Part shown: one piece after another, positions 12,101-23,710 of the stretch
Position numbering within the stretch: position 1 is the first letter of the stretch
Layout of the letters: every line of letters starts with the position of its first letter
Made by a program: the position numbers and the translations under genes
The notes under the pieces: generated by a model
The model's database searches: none
What the model was told of the DNA's origin: nothing
Seen by the model: the letters and a program-made list of their open reading frames with translations, nothing else
NCBI GenBank assembly: GCA_027563935.2
Contig: CM050449.1
Location: forward strand, 13,530,501-13,594,500
DNA: 64,000 bases
Origin: Costus lasius
Taxonomy: Eukaryota > Streptophyta > Magnoliopsida > Zingiberales > Costaceae
Direction: 5' to 3'

Positions 12101-13186
12101 CAATGGTGTTGATAATCAAATCACTCGGGACTTCTTTTATTCATCGTTTACAGAAGTAAACCATTTTGATGTTAACAAATAGCTAATGTTCTTCAGATAC
12201 AATTTAGGATACACAGGATGAACTAGCTTAATACAAACATTTGATAGCTGACAAATACTCCTTAGTATGGATGGTCCTACACATGTTTAAAATAATAAAT
12301 ATTTTGAGGAGTCCTAGAATAATTGGAACAGACAGGCCGGTAAAAGAATGGTAATGAGATCAAATGCTAGCTTTGCCACTTATCTCACTAGACAATGGTG
12401 TGAAATAAAAAGATCAGGAAAAACTAAGAATCTATAGGCAACAGCATTTCATGTTGATAAAGTAAAACAAAGCACGAAAACACATATTCTCATAGAAAAC
12501 TGGTGCATGGTTCTTAGGAGAAGGGAGTTGGGTATATACCACACGTGATGGCAAGCCTTATAGCAGCGTGGCAAACAAAAAATTGGTTAGTAGTTAGTAT
12601 GATACCTGACAGGCATTTCCACAGTACCATGCAACCTTACAAGCAGAGCATTTCCTTAAGTTGCTTGAGGCGAAGCATCCATCACAATTTGAACCAACAG
12701 AATTTTTGTTTGGCGCGGACGCATAGGGTTCTTGGAAAATAATCACATCACCTGGAATACTGTCAAATTTATCAGCGTCGTGAACACAACTCAAACATTC
12801 TAGGAAGTCATCATGTTTCACATTAATCGTGTCATATCCCAAATGCTAACCGTACAACTGCGCACTCAACTCTACATAAGGATCTTTATATTGCATTGTC
12901 AAGTATCACTAATAACAATGAACCATGAACGCAAAGTTCATCAAACTGGATAGAGGCTTTTCGTCGAACAATTGGTGATCAAAAGGACAGTGCTGATCGA
13001 TGATCAAATCGAATTCTGAAAGAAAAGGATTTGGATGGAAAGGGAGAAGGAAGGAAAGGAATGGACAGAGGGACATGAAGACCCACCACGAGAGAAGTCT
13101 CGAGTGGTGACCACGCCGCGGCCTTTGCCTGGGATGGAGGCGACCGCTAAGCCACGGGCTGCAAGGGCGCCCTGCAATTCTTCCAT
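177..13186 (-). CDS. ASHR1: SET/MYND (SMYD-type) protein methyltransferase, ASHR1-like, 3' end outside window
   Basis: Twelve exons on the minus strand in transcript order: 13087-13186, 12606-12751, 11791-11925, 9951-10000, 9729-9862, 2101-2189, 1911-1992, 1655-1753, 1444-1534, 1221-1337, 813-925, 177-246. All junctions are GT-AG and the phases agree. The order follows Arabidopsis ASHR1: start METs with ELQGALAARG, split SET start (KGRGVVTTRDF), MYND zinc finger (CDGC, CSACKVAWYCGNACQ), SET core NH-SCVPNSV with the H/S junction split by intron 6, ISYIE, then the post-SET cysteines CTCARC. The helical C-terminal region follows (YKTVEQLQRKL; WKEALTYCRL). About 408 codons are visible; the family is about 480 residues, so roughly 70 lie beyond base 1. 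Family members methylate lysines of histone or non-histone proteins; the substrate here is unknown. Exon 5 has one extra base in a G4 run (9775-9778, plus strand), which shifts the frame, so the allele is either broken or mis-sequenced. Confidence 0.9.
3489..3587. repeat. Short minisatellite, about 26 bp unit, four copies
   Basis: Four imperfect tandem copies of a unit containing ATTGATCCATTGTCGGACC. The last copy is truncated. It lies inside intron 5, just upstream of the hAT element. Confidence 0.6.
4352..4888 (-). CDS. RING-H2 zinc finger protein (putative E3 ubiquitin ligase) inside the hAT element
   Basis: An intact 178-residue frame. The N-terminal two thirds is unrecognised; an acidic stretch lies at about residues 78-108 (many E, D and S). 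The C-terminus is a RING-H2 finger at about residues 133-175, with CAIC, then CSHIFHSSC, then CPLC, giving the C3H2C3 ligand order. RING-H2 proteins of this type bind an E2 and transfer ubiquitin. The upstream region forms a long hairpin whose inner side abuts the ATG. It is the only gene in the hAT element and on the same strand as the host gene. It could be a captured host gene or a gene kept by this transposon family. The finger looks intact; whether it is expressed cannot be told. Confidence 0.72.
   Translation of the reverse strand: MTYNRRVKIIIIMPNSQRSIFLTSTLNFFNADQWRITILSIIERVSQIIRIDVFRFEEHFIHLSDHARQEFLASPSPSGVEIEIEVEDFEISDSEEDSDNINDEPEQYIETNQAQESLEFFIIEEGGRAENMKCAICIEKMEHGAQVCLTQCSHIFHSSCLCSWLWVNCVCPLCRQLI
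4884..5016. repeat. Inverted repeat (hairpin) immediately upstream of the RING-H2 start codon
   Basis: The left arm (about 4885-4924) reads CATTTTTCTCTATGTCTTGT onward to CACCACGTGAT. The right arm (about 4981-5016) is its reverse complement with a six-base length difference and two or three mismatches. The arms are about 36-40 bp around a loop of about 56 bp. In the minus-strand transcript it would fold in the 5' leader of the RING gene. Each arm contains CACGTG, a G-box core. Confidence 0.7.
5601..7251 (+). repeat. LTR-like remnant of a retrotransposon
   Basis: No conserved coding sequence is seen. The stretch has a TATA-like box (TATAAATAG, about 6770-6778), a leader-like segment, and ends in GGGGATTCCCAATAG followed by TTGGT, which resembles an LTR end joined to a degraded tRNA-Met primer site. 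The left boundary is not defined. A hAT MITE inserted exactly after this end separates it from its former flank. Confidence 0.35.
7252..7632. mobile_element. hAT-type MITE, 381 bp
   Basis: The termini are TAAGGATGGCAA on the left and, read inward, TAGAGATGGTGA on the right. The 8-bp target duplication is GTTGGTAC at 7244-7251 and ATTGGTAC at 7633-7640, with one mismatch. The interior is AT-rich and has no gene. Its termini resemble those of the larger hAT element about 1.7 kb away, so the same transposase family may move both. Confidence 0.78.
10606..10650 (+). repeat. Poly-G tract
   Basis: A run of 28 consecutive G (10621-10648) preceded by further G-rich sequence, within intron 3 of the ASHR1-like gene. 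It could form G-quadruplexes. Homopolymers of this length are also prone to polymerase slippage and assembly error, so the exact length is uncertain. Confidence 0.9.
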
Positions 13187-15088
13187 CCAACCGCTCTTGG
13201 AACGTCGTCGTTCGTGCCTCCGCTTCTCGCACTGCTCTATATCTCTGCAGTGCTGCAGCCTCTACTGAGCCTCTCCCAGTGGCTTTGGCTTGGAACCTTC
13301 GTCACGCCCAAGCTAGGAACGCCGATTTACGGTATGACAAGGCACTCCGCACACCGGCTTGTTTGCAGGTGTCCGCATAGAGATTAGTGGGTGGGTGCCA
13401 ACGATGACAAATCCAGACCAAAATTGTGAGGAAAAAATATATTTTAAAATAAGTTTTTATATTAATAAAAATATATCTTCAAAATTAATTAAATAATTTA
13501 TATTTTATAGATCAAACTAATGATATTAAGTATTAATTTTTAACAAGACAATATTAGTTTTAATTAGGTTATATTTAGAAACCGATTTTTCAAGAGATTA
13601 TATTGATTTATTTTTAAAAAATTAATTAATTTATAAAAATATATTAGAAGGTATATTTCATACTATAAATAGCAAATTCTTTATTTCATACACAACAAAA
13701 ATGGTAATAGTAAATTATCTCTCTTCTTTTCTATTCTCACAAGTATTCCATAATATTCATTTTTTTCTGCTCAATATTAAAAGAAATTATATACAAGCTC
13801 TTCCATCTTTATTGCAAATAAAAATAATAAGTTATAATGTATTTTAGGCGAAAGACTAAATTGAACTACGCTTTTTTTTTTATCTCTTGCTCCATATGTA
13901 GCATTATCAATTTGGTCGCCTTACAAGATCAATTGTATTGTGATTAGATAATTTGACATTAGCATTTCGAGAAAAAAAATTCCATCCGATCACATTTGTT
14001 GAATTTATTTTAGTAATACGAATTGATTAGTTATGTCAAAATTTATATATTTTGAACTTCAATAATTTGTATTTCCTATTTTGAATTCGATATTGTTCAC
14101 TGAGTCCATAATTTTTTTTATTCATTCTAAATTTATAACTTAATAATTTGAATTTTTAATATACATTTTTTTAGACATTTATGCCACTCTTTACAATATT
14201 TATTAGAAAATAAATAACATGCATATGAAAAAAAAAAGATATTAGACACATAATTTTATGTAACGTGAAATAGTTTTTTTTAAAAAAAAAAATCTACATG
14301 GCTAATTGATGTGGCTAGAATTTGATAGAATATATCCTTATTAAAGTTTATCGGATCTATTTTTCTATTTATATGATTCATATAAGAATGCTAAATATTT
14401 TAGTTTGATCCTACAATGTAGAAGGATCGAACATTTTGAGAAAATTTTACAGAAAATGAAAAATCAAACAATTCTATAATATATCATATTCAAGAATTGG
14501 TCGAGCCATTCAAATAAACAAAGTTTAGTAGTTTAGACATCCAACTCAATCAAGAGGATTGAATCAATCGACTAGCCCAACTCAAGCCAGGAGGCGCAAC
14601 CTCTGGCCTCTTTGGGCAATTCAAATCGACACGATTACGTGACTTGAGTCATCGTGGTATAGCAGTATGATCAATCAGGCGACTGATATATTGAGAGGCT
14701 TAGATCGATGGAAAGGTTTGAACAGGTTAGGTGGTGTAAACTATTTGTTGTTATTGAATAAAAATAGATGATACACTTTGATTTTGCAGATGGCATACAC
14801 AATTCTACCCTTCTTTTGCTTTCCTTTTCACATGTTTTTTGTCCACTTCTTTCCTTTTCTTGCAGAATTTCATCTTTTGAATAAAAAAATATTTTTTTTC
14901 CATGATGCTAGCTCCTCATTACACTCTGTCGAGATTAATATTTACAATTCATGTACTTAATTTCTTAGCAGAATTTTTTTCCTAGAAAGCTCTGCCATCA
15001 GTTTCTTGAGAAAAAGAAAGAAAGAAAGAAAAAAAAAACAAATAATACAGAAGGCCAAATGTTCAAAACAGTGCACAGGCATTTCACT
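13187..15088. other. Intergenic region between the ASHR1-like and fibrillin genes
   Basis: The first 140 bases are GC-richer and probably hold the ASHR1-like 5' leader and promoter. The remainder is strongly AT-rich with homopolymer runs. No further gene is recognised. The right end should contain the fibrillin 3' UTR. Confidence 0.6.
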
Positions 15089-18000
15089 TTAAATTGGAAC
15101 TCTATATGATGGGTCAACCATCTTCAATATAAATAAGTTCCCCTTATCGCCCCTGGAAACCCTGCAAGGGAAAGAAAAAGGTGTATCACAGATGATCCGA
15201 AGTGAGAAGATAAACACCACACTCATCATGCAGAATTATTAAGCCACAAATATATAAACTGAATTTCCTACTAGTTAGGTGTCGGTAAATGATCGCCAAG
15301 CAAAGCTTGAGGCTGCGGTTGACACTAACATTTTTGTTTACCATAGAAGATAAATTGATTAAGATTTTTTCAAATAGTTTGGGAAGTACTTAAATCAAGA
15401 TGCAGAATAGCTACGAAACAGCTGAAACATAGAAATAACTTCTACCTTCGAATTTATTATCAATTTAACATACATGGTTCATTATTTTTTTTCAAAAAAA
15501 AAAAAATCATGTATTCTATAATTTAATATATTTGATAACCACCCATCCTATACATTAGTCACATATTATTTTTATTCTTGCATATTTTCATCCAATACAT
15601 TTATCTTATTAGTTATTATAAATAAATTTCTTAACTTTTTATCTTACTTTTATTAATAAAATAACAAATAATCATTATTTGTTCAAACAATGTTATTCCT
15701 TATTTATATTAAAAATGCCTTTTAAGTTATCTTATTGACTTTTAATAAAATTGAATACTAAAAGTTTATCTATAGCATAAAATTATTGATATTTTTAATA
15801 CTACAACTGTAACTAACATATTAATAAATAGTAAAATAAATATATATGATTAAGTCATTTTGTTCTCCTAACATACTTTATCACAGCTTTACCAAATATT
15901 TCAACAATGGAAAATACTTGTTTATAGATTTATCACATATTATTAGCTTCATAACTATTGCTATTCTGCATCTGCTTTTTCACGATCTCAATAACACATG
16001 CTCTAATTGTATCTACTCAATCAAAACTTGAGAATTACCAAGACAGAAGGAACTCTGCGCATATGATTAATTTCATTGCATATCAGCATAATGCTCTGGA
16101 ACTAGATCTAAATTTCTAATGCATGTTGCATTCGAGAAATTTCGGTGGAATGAGTTGCATGAACAATTGTAATATAAATTTCTAGTTGCATACCATTGTT
16201 CATCTAATTAACCATATCTATATCTATTAGTCATAAAGTTCTAATATAAACCATTCACGTGGTATCCCTTGTCACATCCATCTCATTCATGAACAATTCT
16301 AGTTACATAAATCTAATACATACCATTGTTCATCTAATTAAGCATGTCTATGTCTATTAGTCATAAATTTCTAATATAAAGCATTCACGTGGTATGTCTT
16401 ATCACAAACATCTCATTCACACTCACTTCTAGTAAATCTTGTACATATCGTTGTTCATCTAATTAAGCATGTCTATGTCTATTAGTCATAAATTTCTAAT
16501 ATAAACCATTCACGTGGTATCTCTTATCACAAGCATCTCATTCATGCTCCCTTCTAGTTACATAAATCTAATACATACCATTGTTCATCTAATTAAGCAT
16601 GCCTATGGCATTTCAAGCAGTAGAATGTTTTAAGGATGGACCTAATCAGATGATAACAAGAGGAGTATGAAGCATATATTTATGTTGATCCCTCAATACA
16701 CTTATTTGACAAGAATTCAATGTTTCCAATCCTAAAGCAAGTTAGTGAAAATGAGATTATACTACAAGAATTCGCCATGCAAGATGTACCTACCGAATCT
16801 CTTCATCTAAGTAAGTAATTTCCAATTCACCACGACCTCTTCCAGGTGCTTTTATTGTTATCTGTGCACAAATGAAAAAGAAAATACTTTCAGTACTCTG
16901 TCTAACAAAGCAAAGGCACACTACACAAATAAAATATATTAAAAATATTAGTAAAACACAGGAAGATTATGGTTATTTGTTGAGGAAACAATTACCGTGT
17001 TAAAATTAGCATAAGCAAAAAAAAGTTGAAATGATCCAGCATTGTTAGCATGTTTTCCACTCACTCATCCACCAAATCTCTCCAACAGAATTAGTGTGGT
17101 GTTGTGCAAGCACAGGAAATTAATAATGCATCTACCACATAGAATATAGGAATTCTGATTTAGAAGTACAATGAATACATCACAACTGAAAGTACCAGTA
17201 AGAGAGTGAGTTTAAAGAGCAGAATTTTGGATCTTTTATCTAAAGAAAATCAAGATTTTCTGACTGAAGATCGATCATTTCATTGGTGGCTTAGGTAAGT
17301 TGGGTTTTAACCAAATAACATAGACAGGGAAATAAAAGTTGAGAAACTTATAAAATAGTAATCATATGTGTCAAAAATTATATAGTGTTGATAATGATTA
17401 GTTCCTATATTATTTGACAACCAAACAATGCAAAGGATAAGAATTGTACTTATCACATTAATTAATCCAAGCCAATTCTAGTGCAGATCAAACACGTTCA
17501 TTGACCCAAAGTTAGACATCACTTCAAGAAATCGCACTCAAATTGACCAATTGATCAAACAGAGATTAGTCGATATTTCACTTAATGTCACAATCCTAAT
17601 CTTTTCAAAAAGAGATAAAATAAGATGAAAAGTTTTACTCACTAAGCCAAATATTTTGAAAGTATCAAACTGAACTTTAACCCTTCTAGTATTTATAGGA
17701 ACCAAATTTGCTGTTACCTGCAAAACTGAATTCTGGTTAAAGATCATATGCAAAGAAAATAGATGCTTGGATATCAAGAAGGAAACTGTAAGTAAACAAT
17801 AATAGGAATTTACTTGTCCTATCAGCAAAAATCAAAGCAAATATGAACCCTTAGTTCCATCCAAACAAGATGTTCATAAGAAGTACCTAGTAGGTTAGCT
17901 AATCTGGCCAATTATACCCCTCTTGAATTTACCAAGATTATAATAATTAATATACATACATTATAAGGCAAGTTTTATAGTTCTGAAAGAAAGGTGATAA

Positions 18001-20723
18001 TATCCATACATATTGCACCAAGTCAACTAAGACAAGGGTTTAGTTGCAATCAAAATTTGCTTTTTGTAGAATATTGGACCGATATCTAAAAGTGTACTAA
18101 ATGGTATACTGAGCCACGTTGCTTGGTCTGAACCTGAAAACAATGATACTAAATATATGGGACTTGTGTCGAACCACTAAGTAGCACTGGGATCACAATT
18201 CAAATCCCTGTTTACAAATGCACTCTACTTTCTCATAGAATAACAATACACCATTTGAAACTATCCTTGTCTTCCAATGTAGTAGCGGCAATCAATTCCT
18301 TTCAGGTACAACTTACAATGAAAACTAGATGCAAGTATTTACCTTTCCAAGTATAGCTGAATTTCAGTGAATTGAGTAAGCCATCTAAGTTTACAACATT
18401 GAATAGTTTGATTTTTGTATGCTTATGAAGAAATGCAATATGCAAGAAATTCAACATACAAGTATAATCTACTTTTTTCCTCCATGCAAAACTCATATTA
18501 AAAGAAAAGTATATTTGTCAAGTTACTTGAGCCTTATGCAATTGCAATTACTAGCATGTGGTACACTTACATTGACAAAATAAGAATAGTATATATCATA
18601 ACCTCAAATGTACAACTAAGAACAAATATCCAATGCTATAGATATAAGATAGAATAATGTAGACTCTAACACCATGTTTCCTTAAGAGAAAACAGAAAGG
18701 AAATGCAAGAAAAGTACCTTTTCCTTCATTTCCTTGGAGGTATAGAGAGGAAAGGAAGGAAAAAAGGGATGAAAATAAGGAGAAAACACATGTAAAGACA
18801 AAATACCCTAACATATTATATAATATCCTGAATACCCTAATTTGTCCAAGCATCCACTGCTTGCCTAGTAATAAAGCATATAGAGAGGGACTTCAATTCT
18901 TTCTATTTTCTTTCCCTCAAAGAAACTACAACTAAGAAAAGGTCTAATACTTTTACACCATCTTACTTTTTATTTTCAATAACCTGTAAACATGTTTAAA
19001 CCCTTCCCAAATTATTGTTATTAGGTACTATTGGAACTTACTACAGCTTATGCCAAAGGCTACACATCCTATAGGTAATGGATAATTCTGTTTTCAATCA
19101 TATTACATGCTTCAAATTTCAAAAAAAAAATCAAAAGAATGGCAACCAAAAAAGAGCATTTGTTGCGCTTCATACTTGGCTGTAAATAAGTGTTCATATA
19201 GATAATGACCATCTTACAGGAACGCATGAGAACAAAGAATTACCTGGTTAAAATAGGGCCATGTTTCCATGTTTTGAGCACGCAAGGTGTCAACATTAAT
19301 CGCCTGGTAGATCTTTCCATTGGGGCGTAGGAATTTTGGTCTCTGGGACAGAATTCATTATTGTTGCTCTCATGCCTTGAAGTACTAACACAACTTACAG
19401 ATAACTAACAATTGAAAAGCATGGGAAAAACACCTACTGTAATAAACTCTGTTCATATGCTATGGAGGAAATGATTCCTTACTACAAGCTTGTACCACAA
19501 GTTCATGCACATATATTTGGATTGCGGGAAACAAAGCAACTTCTCTTAAATAATTTCTACATGTGTTTGAAATGTGATAAATGATATACAAAATAGAGCC
19601 AACAAATTTTAGAAAGCTGCACAAGTGACTAAAGGCAAATTCTAATTGCATAATCCATCTTAAGCGACTAAGAGTTAGGGAAACCTGGACTTGCAAAATT
19701 GATCTTGAAGTTGTGTATATAAGCTCCCATTTTCCATTTAATAAATCTGACTTGAGAGGCTCCTTAATCTCATTTACTGCTTCTAGTTCTCGTGCTAGCT
19801 GACCATGAAAAACAGTTGGAGAAAGTTATGTTATAGGTAGTACACATTAAATCTTTCTGGCACCTTAGCATAGCAAAAGTGGCAAGAAAACATGATAATC
19901 CAAAATGTGCAAAATTCCAGTTTACACATTGTGCAAAATTTACAAAAAGGATATCAATTATTAGCTCTTATTCGAGTATTCAAACATCCATCCATTCTAT
20001 AATTCACATAGAGATCCATTCTTACTTTCATACAGAATTAAGGCAGAGAGTTCTAGAAGAAGCACAAGTCAATCTTTCAGAGGAACCTACAACTCAACGC
20101 TAAAATGGCGAAAAATAGTGAGTACACGTAAATATACGAGCATGATCACAAAAATAACTTATTCAAGTAACAAGCAATCATCAAAGATATAACCAAAAAG
20201 ACCAAGTAAGTTTGAGCTCGAGAATATAGCATCAAAGTACACAAAATTTTACGACTGTTTTGTACGGAGATAAAATTTTGTTTAGTGTTGTAACCCACTC
20301 AATGACCTCAAAATTAATTAAATTAACTTTGAAAACGGTAGAAACGGACCCAGAAAGGGCCTTTGATGGATTATTTGAAAAGGGGTATCAAGGAGACAGA
20401 GGAACAACCTGATCGATCCTTTCTTGGTCTTCCGGAGTAGCGTCGGCGCCTCGATCGAGGGATGCGATCTCCGACACCAGCTCCTCCTTGATCTCCTCCG
20501 GCGACCTGACCTTCTTTCTGAGGAAGGGAGGGAAGAAGGAAACGCCCGCTCTCCACCGCAACGAGGCCGCGCTGGAGGAGAGCTCGAGCGGAGCGGTGGC
20601 TCCCGTCTCCTTGGGCTTCCTTAAGGTGGAAGGAAATGGTTGCTGCGAGCAGAGCTGGTAGAGGCTTCTCGTGGTCGGAAAGGAGGCGGAGGAAGGAGCG
20701 ATGGGATACACAGCGATCGACAT
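15089..20723 (-). CDS. Plastid fibrillin / plastid-lipid-associated protein (FBN3/PAP4-like)
   Basis: Six exons: 20409-20723, 19685-19798, 19244-19342, 17643-17717, 16794-16861, 15089-15161. The total is 744 nt, 247 residues plus stop, with every junction GT-AG and in phase. The first about 65 residues are Ser/Pro/Arg-rich and acid-poor, as in a chloroplast transit peptide. The PAP_fibrillin domain follows: [102 protein letters not shown]. Fibrillins coat plastoglobules or thylakoid margins and take part in lipid and prenylquinone storage and stress protection. The motifs fit the FBN3 (At3g26070-type) group best. An upstream in-frame ATG at 20796-20798 would add 25 residues; I prefer 20723 because it begins the transit-like segment and gives the usual length of about 240 residues. 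Confidence 0.93.
16192..16610. repeat. Intronic tandem repeat, about 125-130 bp unit, three and a bit copies
   Basis: Units start at about 16192, 16322, 16447 and 16577, each opening with (C/G)TTGTTCATCTAATTAA and containing CATTCACGTGGTAT. The copies are about 90 percent alike by eye and the last is truncated. They lie in intron 5 of the fibrillin gene. No coding potential is seen. Confidence 0.85.
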
Positions 20724-21206
20724 GGCTGATCTTCGAGAGTGGGGAGCTTGCGACGCCAACGTACGGCCCGCGCCGGAGGTGGATCCGTGGATAAACAAAC
20801 TTCTTGAGCCACTAGATTGAAAATAAAATAAAATAAAAATGTAACGAAATTAAAGTCAAATTTAATCTGATTATAATTAAAAGTTTAATATTTCATTTAA
20901 AGTAAAAAAGTTGTAATTACTTAAATCATGTAGTAATAAAATTTATATATTAAGATATACTAATGATTAATGAAGAACACTAATAAATGGAAAAAAATTC
21001 AGCAACTCTCCACTAAGTATAATTTGGAGAATAATAAATTATAAATATTTATTAAAAATGGTTGAGTTTCTTGTTTTGTCTTTTTGATTAATCACTTCTT
21101 AACTATTGTCCTTAATTTTTTTTGGCTTTTCTACGCAGGCCTTTTTTTTTAAAGCTAAGAAGGATCCTCAAAATTAGATTCTAATATTTTTTAAAAAAAA
21201 AATATT
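20724..21206. other. Fibrillin upstream region and AT-rich spacer
   Basis: Up to about 20815 it is GC-rich and includes the alternative upstream ATG of the fibrillin, so it probably holds the 5' leader. Beyond that it is AT-rich with no gene. The promoter should lie here, but I see no decisive element. Confidence 0.5.
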
Positions 21207-21422
21207 ATGATAATCTACGTATTCTAAGTTATCTAACGGTACTAATATTGTCGTGAATGAGATTTACTACAATAAGAAAAAATATTTTAAGGTAGTAGAA
21301 TATGTGACACATTACTGTAGCACAGATTCTACTATCTTAAAATATTTTTTTACTCATCGTAGCAAATCTTATTTACTACAATATTCGTACTGTTGGATAG
21401 CTTAGAGTGCGTAGATTATCAT
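21207..21422. mobile_element. Fold-back MITE, 216 bp
   Basis: Almost the whole unit is one inverted repeat. It begins ATGATAATCTACGTATTCTA and ends with the near-exact reverse complement (GTGCGTAGATTATCAT). The arms continue through TTATCTAACGGTAC and ATATTTTAAGGTAGTAGAAT to a centre near 21313. There is no gene. The target duplication is unclear because the flanks are simple AT sequence. Confidence 0.75.
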
Positions 21423-21524
21423 TATATAAAGCTTAGTAGGCTTGCTATTATTAATTTGGGCTTAAGTATTTTAATACATTGAGCTATGTGCAAATCGGTT
21501 CATTAAGTTAATGAATAGTTTGCG

Positions 21525-22391
21525 TGTCAGGCCCATGGAACTTGGGCCTAGTCTAAACCTAAGCCCAAGCCATAAAAAGGGGACCCGGAGCCCAAATAGG
21601 GGAAAACCTCGATCAACCCTCAATGTTGACCTGAGGCTCGCGCACACCACAGCAACACCACCCCCTTCCGCGCGCGTCATCACCAGCTGCAAGGCGAGCA
21701 GCATTCTCGGACGACGCGCAGCAATCGGCAACTCCGGCGGAGGAGTCGGGCACAGAGAGGAAAGCAGTTGCATGGCAACACGCGAGAAGCGCAGGGCGAA
21801 GCCCTAAATTGGGAGAAGGGAGAGGCGGTGCACTTCTTTAAAAAGCCGCGGATGAGAGTGATCGGGGGGACCAGCGATCAACACTGACACTATCTCAATG
21901 AAGCTTAGAGGAGCGTTCAGGAGCTTCTTCCAACGTCTGGGGAGACGGCCGGTGTGTGTGAGTTGGGCAAGCGTAGAGCGACTTGTGACCGGCGATAGGG
22001 GTCGCCGGTGAGGGAGGGAACATGGGCAACAGCGGCCAGGGGATCGACGACAAGTGAGGGAGAGATCTGTAGCTTTACTACATGGTGAATAAAGCTTCTT
22101 TTTCCCTCTTGAATCTCTCCCCTATTTTACGTGTTCTATAGCGACGAATCCAACCTCAACAGTGACGACTCCGGCAGCGGGCGGCTACTGGACGGTGATG
22201 AGAGGGTGAGAGAGGTGGCGACCTCTCCCTACTGGCACAGCTTCCATCTCCGACGACCACGCCGACGAGCACACGAACGAGCGCGGTGCTCGCTCGCGTG
22301 GGGACGAAGACGGACGCAGTGAACGCACTGGGCGTTCGTTTCGAGGGAGCGATTGGATTTTGACAGAGAACCTTTAGGCCGGGGCGTGACA
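21525..22391 (+). repeat. 5' LTR of gag-only element A, internally deleted
   Basis: Starts TGTCAGG and ends GCGTGACA. It is 867 bp against 1210 bp for the 3' partner. The difference is one block of about 343 bp just before the end, missing between GATTTTGAC and GAACCTTTA. The rest aligns closely with 23711-24920. Confidence 0.88.
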
Positions 22392-22421
22392 ACTGGTATC
22401 AGAGGCAAAGATCCAATCAAT

Positions 22422-23709
22422 ATGGTGAATCAATGAGATCGCATCGCACGATTGGAGCAAGTGATGGGTCTGACAGGGAACAATGACAACGCGGTTGTTC
22501 CTCAGGTGGAAGATTTGCAACACACAGTGGAACAACAAAGGTTGCAGATCATTGCCCTTCAACAAACTTTGGCTAGAGTAGTTGAGGCTCAGCAACGATT
22601 TGAAGGGACGACAGCGCTACAAGAGCAAGTAGCGGTCTTGCAAGAACAAGTAGCAACCTTGACGGCACAAGTAACCAACTCCGCTGTAGCACAACAGCAA
22701 GTACTGGCAGATCTGGCGGTGATGCGCATGGCCTTAGCGCAACCACCAGGTGGTGTGCCTGCAGCAGCCATGATAGAGTATGGAGCTGCTAGAGGGAAAG
22801 TTCGCATCCTAGAGCCTGCGATATTCGGAGGAGCCCAATCATGCAAAGAGTCGAGTAACTTTCTTTGGGATATGGAATAATATTTTACTGCTAACCATGT
22901 TTCAGACCAGGAGAAGGTGAAGGTGTGTACAATATATCTCTCCGGTGATGCGAAACTTTAGTGGAGGACCAAAGTTGAGTCGACATCCGGAGTAGCTGGC
23001 TGAACATGGGATATGTTCCGAGAAGAACTGCGATAGCAGTTCCTTCCTGGGAACTCGGAGGAACAAACACGAGACGTATTAAATCGGCTGAAGCATACGG
23101 GCCCAATCCAGGAGTATGTCCGGACTTATTCTACCCTCATGTTGGAGATAACGGACATGTCAGAGACAGATCGATGCTATACCTTTCTCTAGAATCTTAA
23201 AACATGGGCGGAGGCTGAAGTCTGAAGACATGCACCGTAGGACTGGAGGATGGCCGTAGCGATAGCCGAATCTCTTGTGGATTTGAGAGCTTCAGGTATG
23301 ACTTTTTCGAGGGCATCAAAGTTGCCATCGAAGCGTCGCTCTCCGCCAAAAGCGAGAGCACTAGAGAGGGATAGACACTCTCCCCAGTGAAACGGAGGTT
23401 AGCCGGCACGGCAAGAGCAGAACCAACCTGCAGAGAGAGTACAGGATCCACCGAGACCGATCAAGTGCTTCTTGTGCGGCGGTCCTCACTGGATGAGGGA
23501 GTGTCCCACAAGACAGAAGATTATGGCCATCGTGACATAGGAGTCAGCTGAGGAAGTTGAAATCAACACCGAGGAGGTGAGGGTTGGTGCGCTACAGGTA
23601 ATTCCAAACACTACCCTGGGAGCGCAGCAGTGTCGGATCGGAGCGATAGTTGCGAGAGATTCGCCTGTGAGAGACATCGAGGGCAATGTCCAAGTTGGGC
23701 GGGGGAGAA
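22422..23709 (+). pseudogene. Gag of element A, interrupted by several stops
   Basis: Starts MVNQ then a stop. The same position in element B reads MVNQGDPIARIEQ, so GGA became TGA. The readable part has a Gln-rich coiled coil (22452-22790), the retrotransposon gag core (FLWDMEQYFTANHV spanning a stop; WDMFREELR; DVLNRLKHTGPIQEYVRTYS) and a zinc knuckle at about 23466-23504, CFLCGGPHWMREC, one residue shorter than CX2CX4HX4C. In-frame stops lie at 22878-22880, 22959-22961, 23001-23003 and 23034-23036. These are explained by CAA to TAA, TGG to TAG, TGG to TGA and CAG to TAG. This is a Ty3/gypsy-type capsid gene, non-functional here. Confidence 0.85.
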
Positions 23710-23710
23710 T

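Noticed and set aside
21511..22390. Host gene upstream of the gag-like frame at 22452
   Set aside because: The stretch is repeated at 23711-24920 with TG...CA ends and a primer site after it, so it is an LTR.
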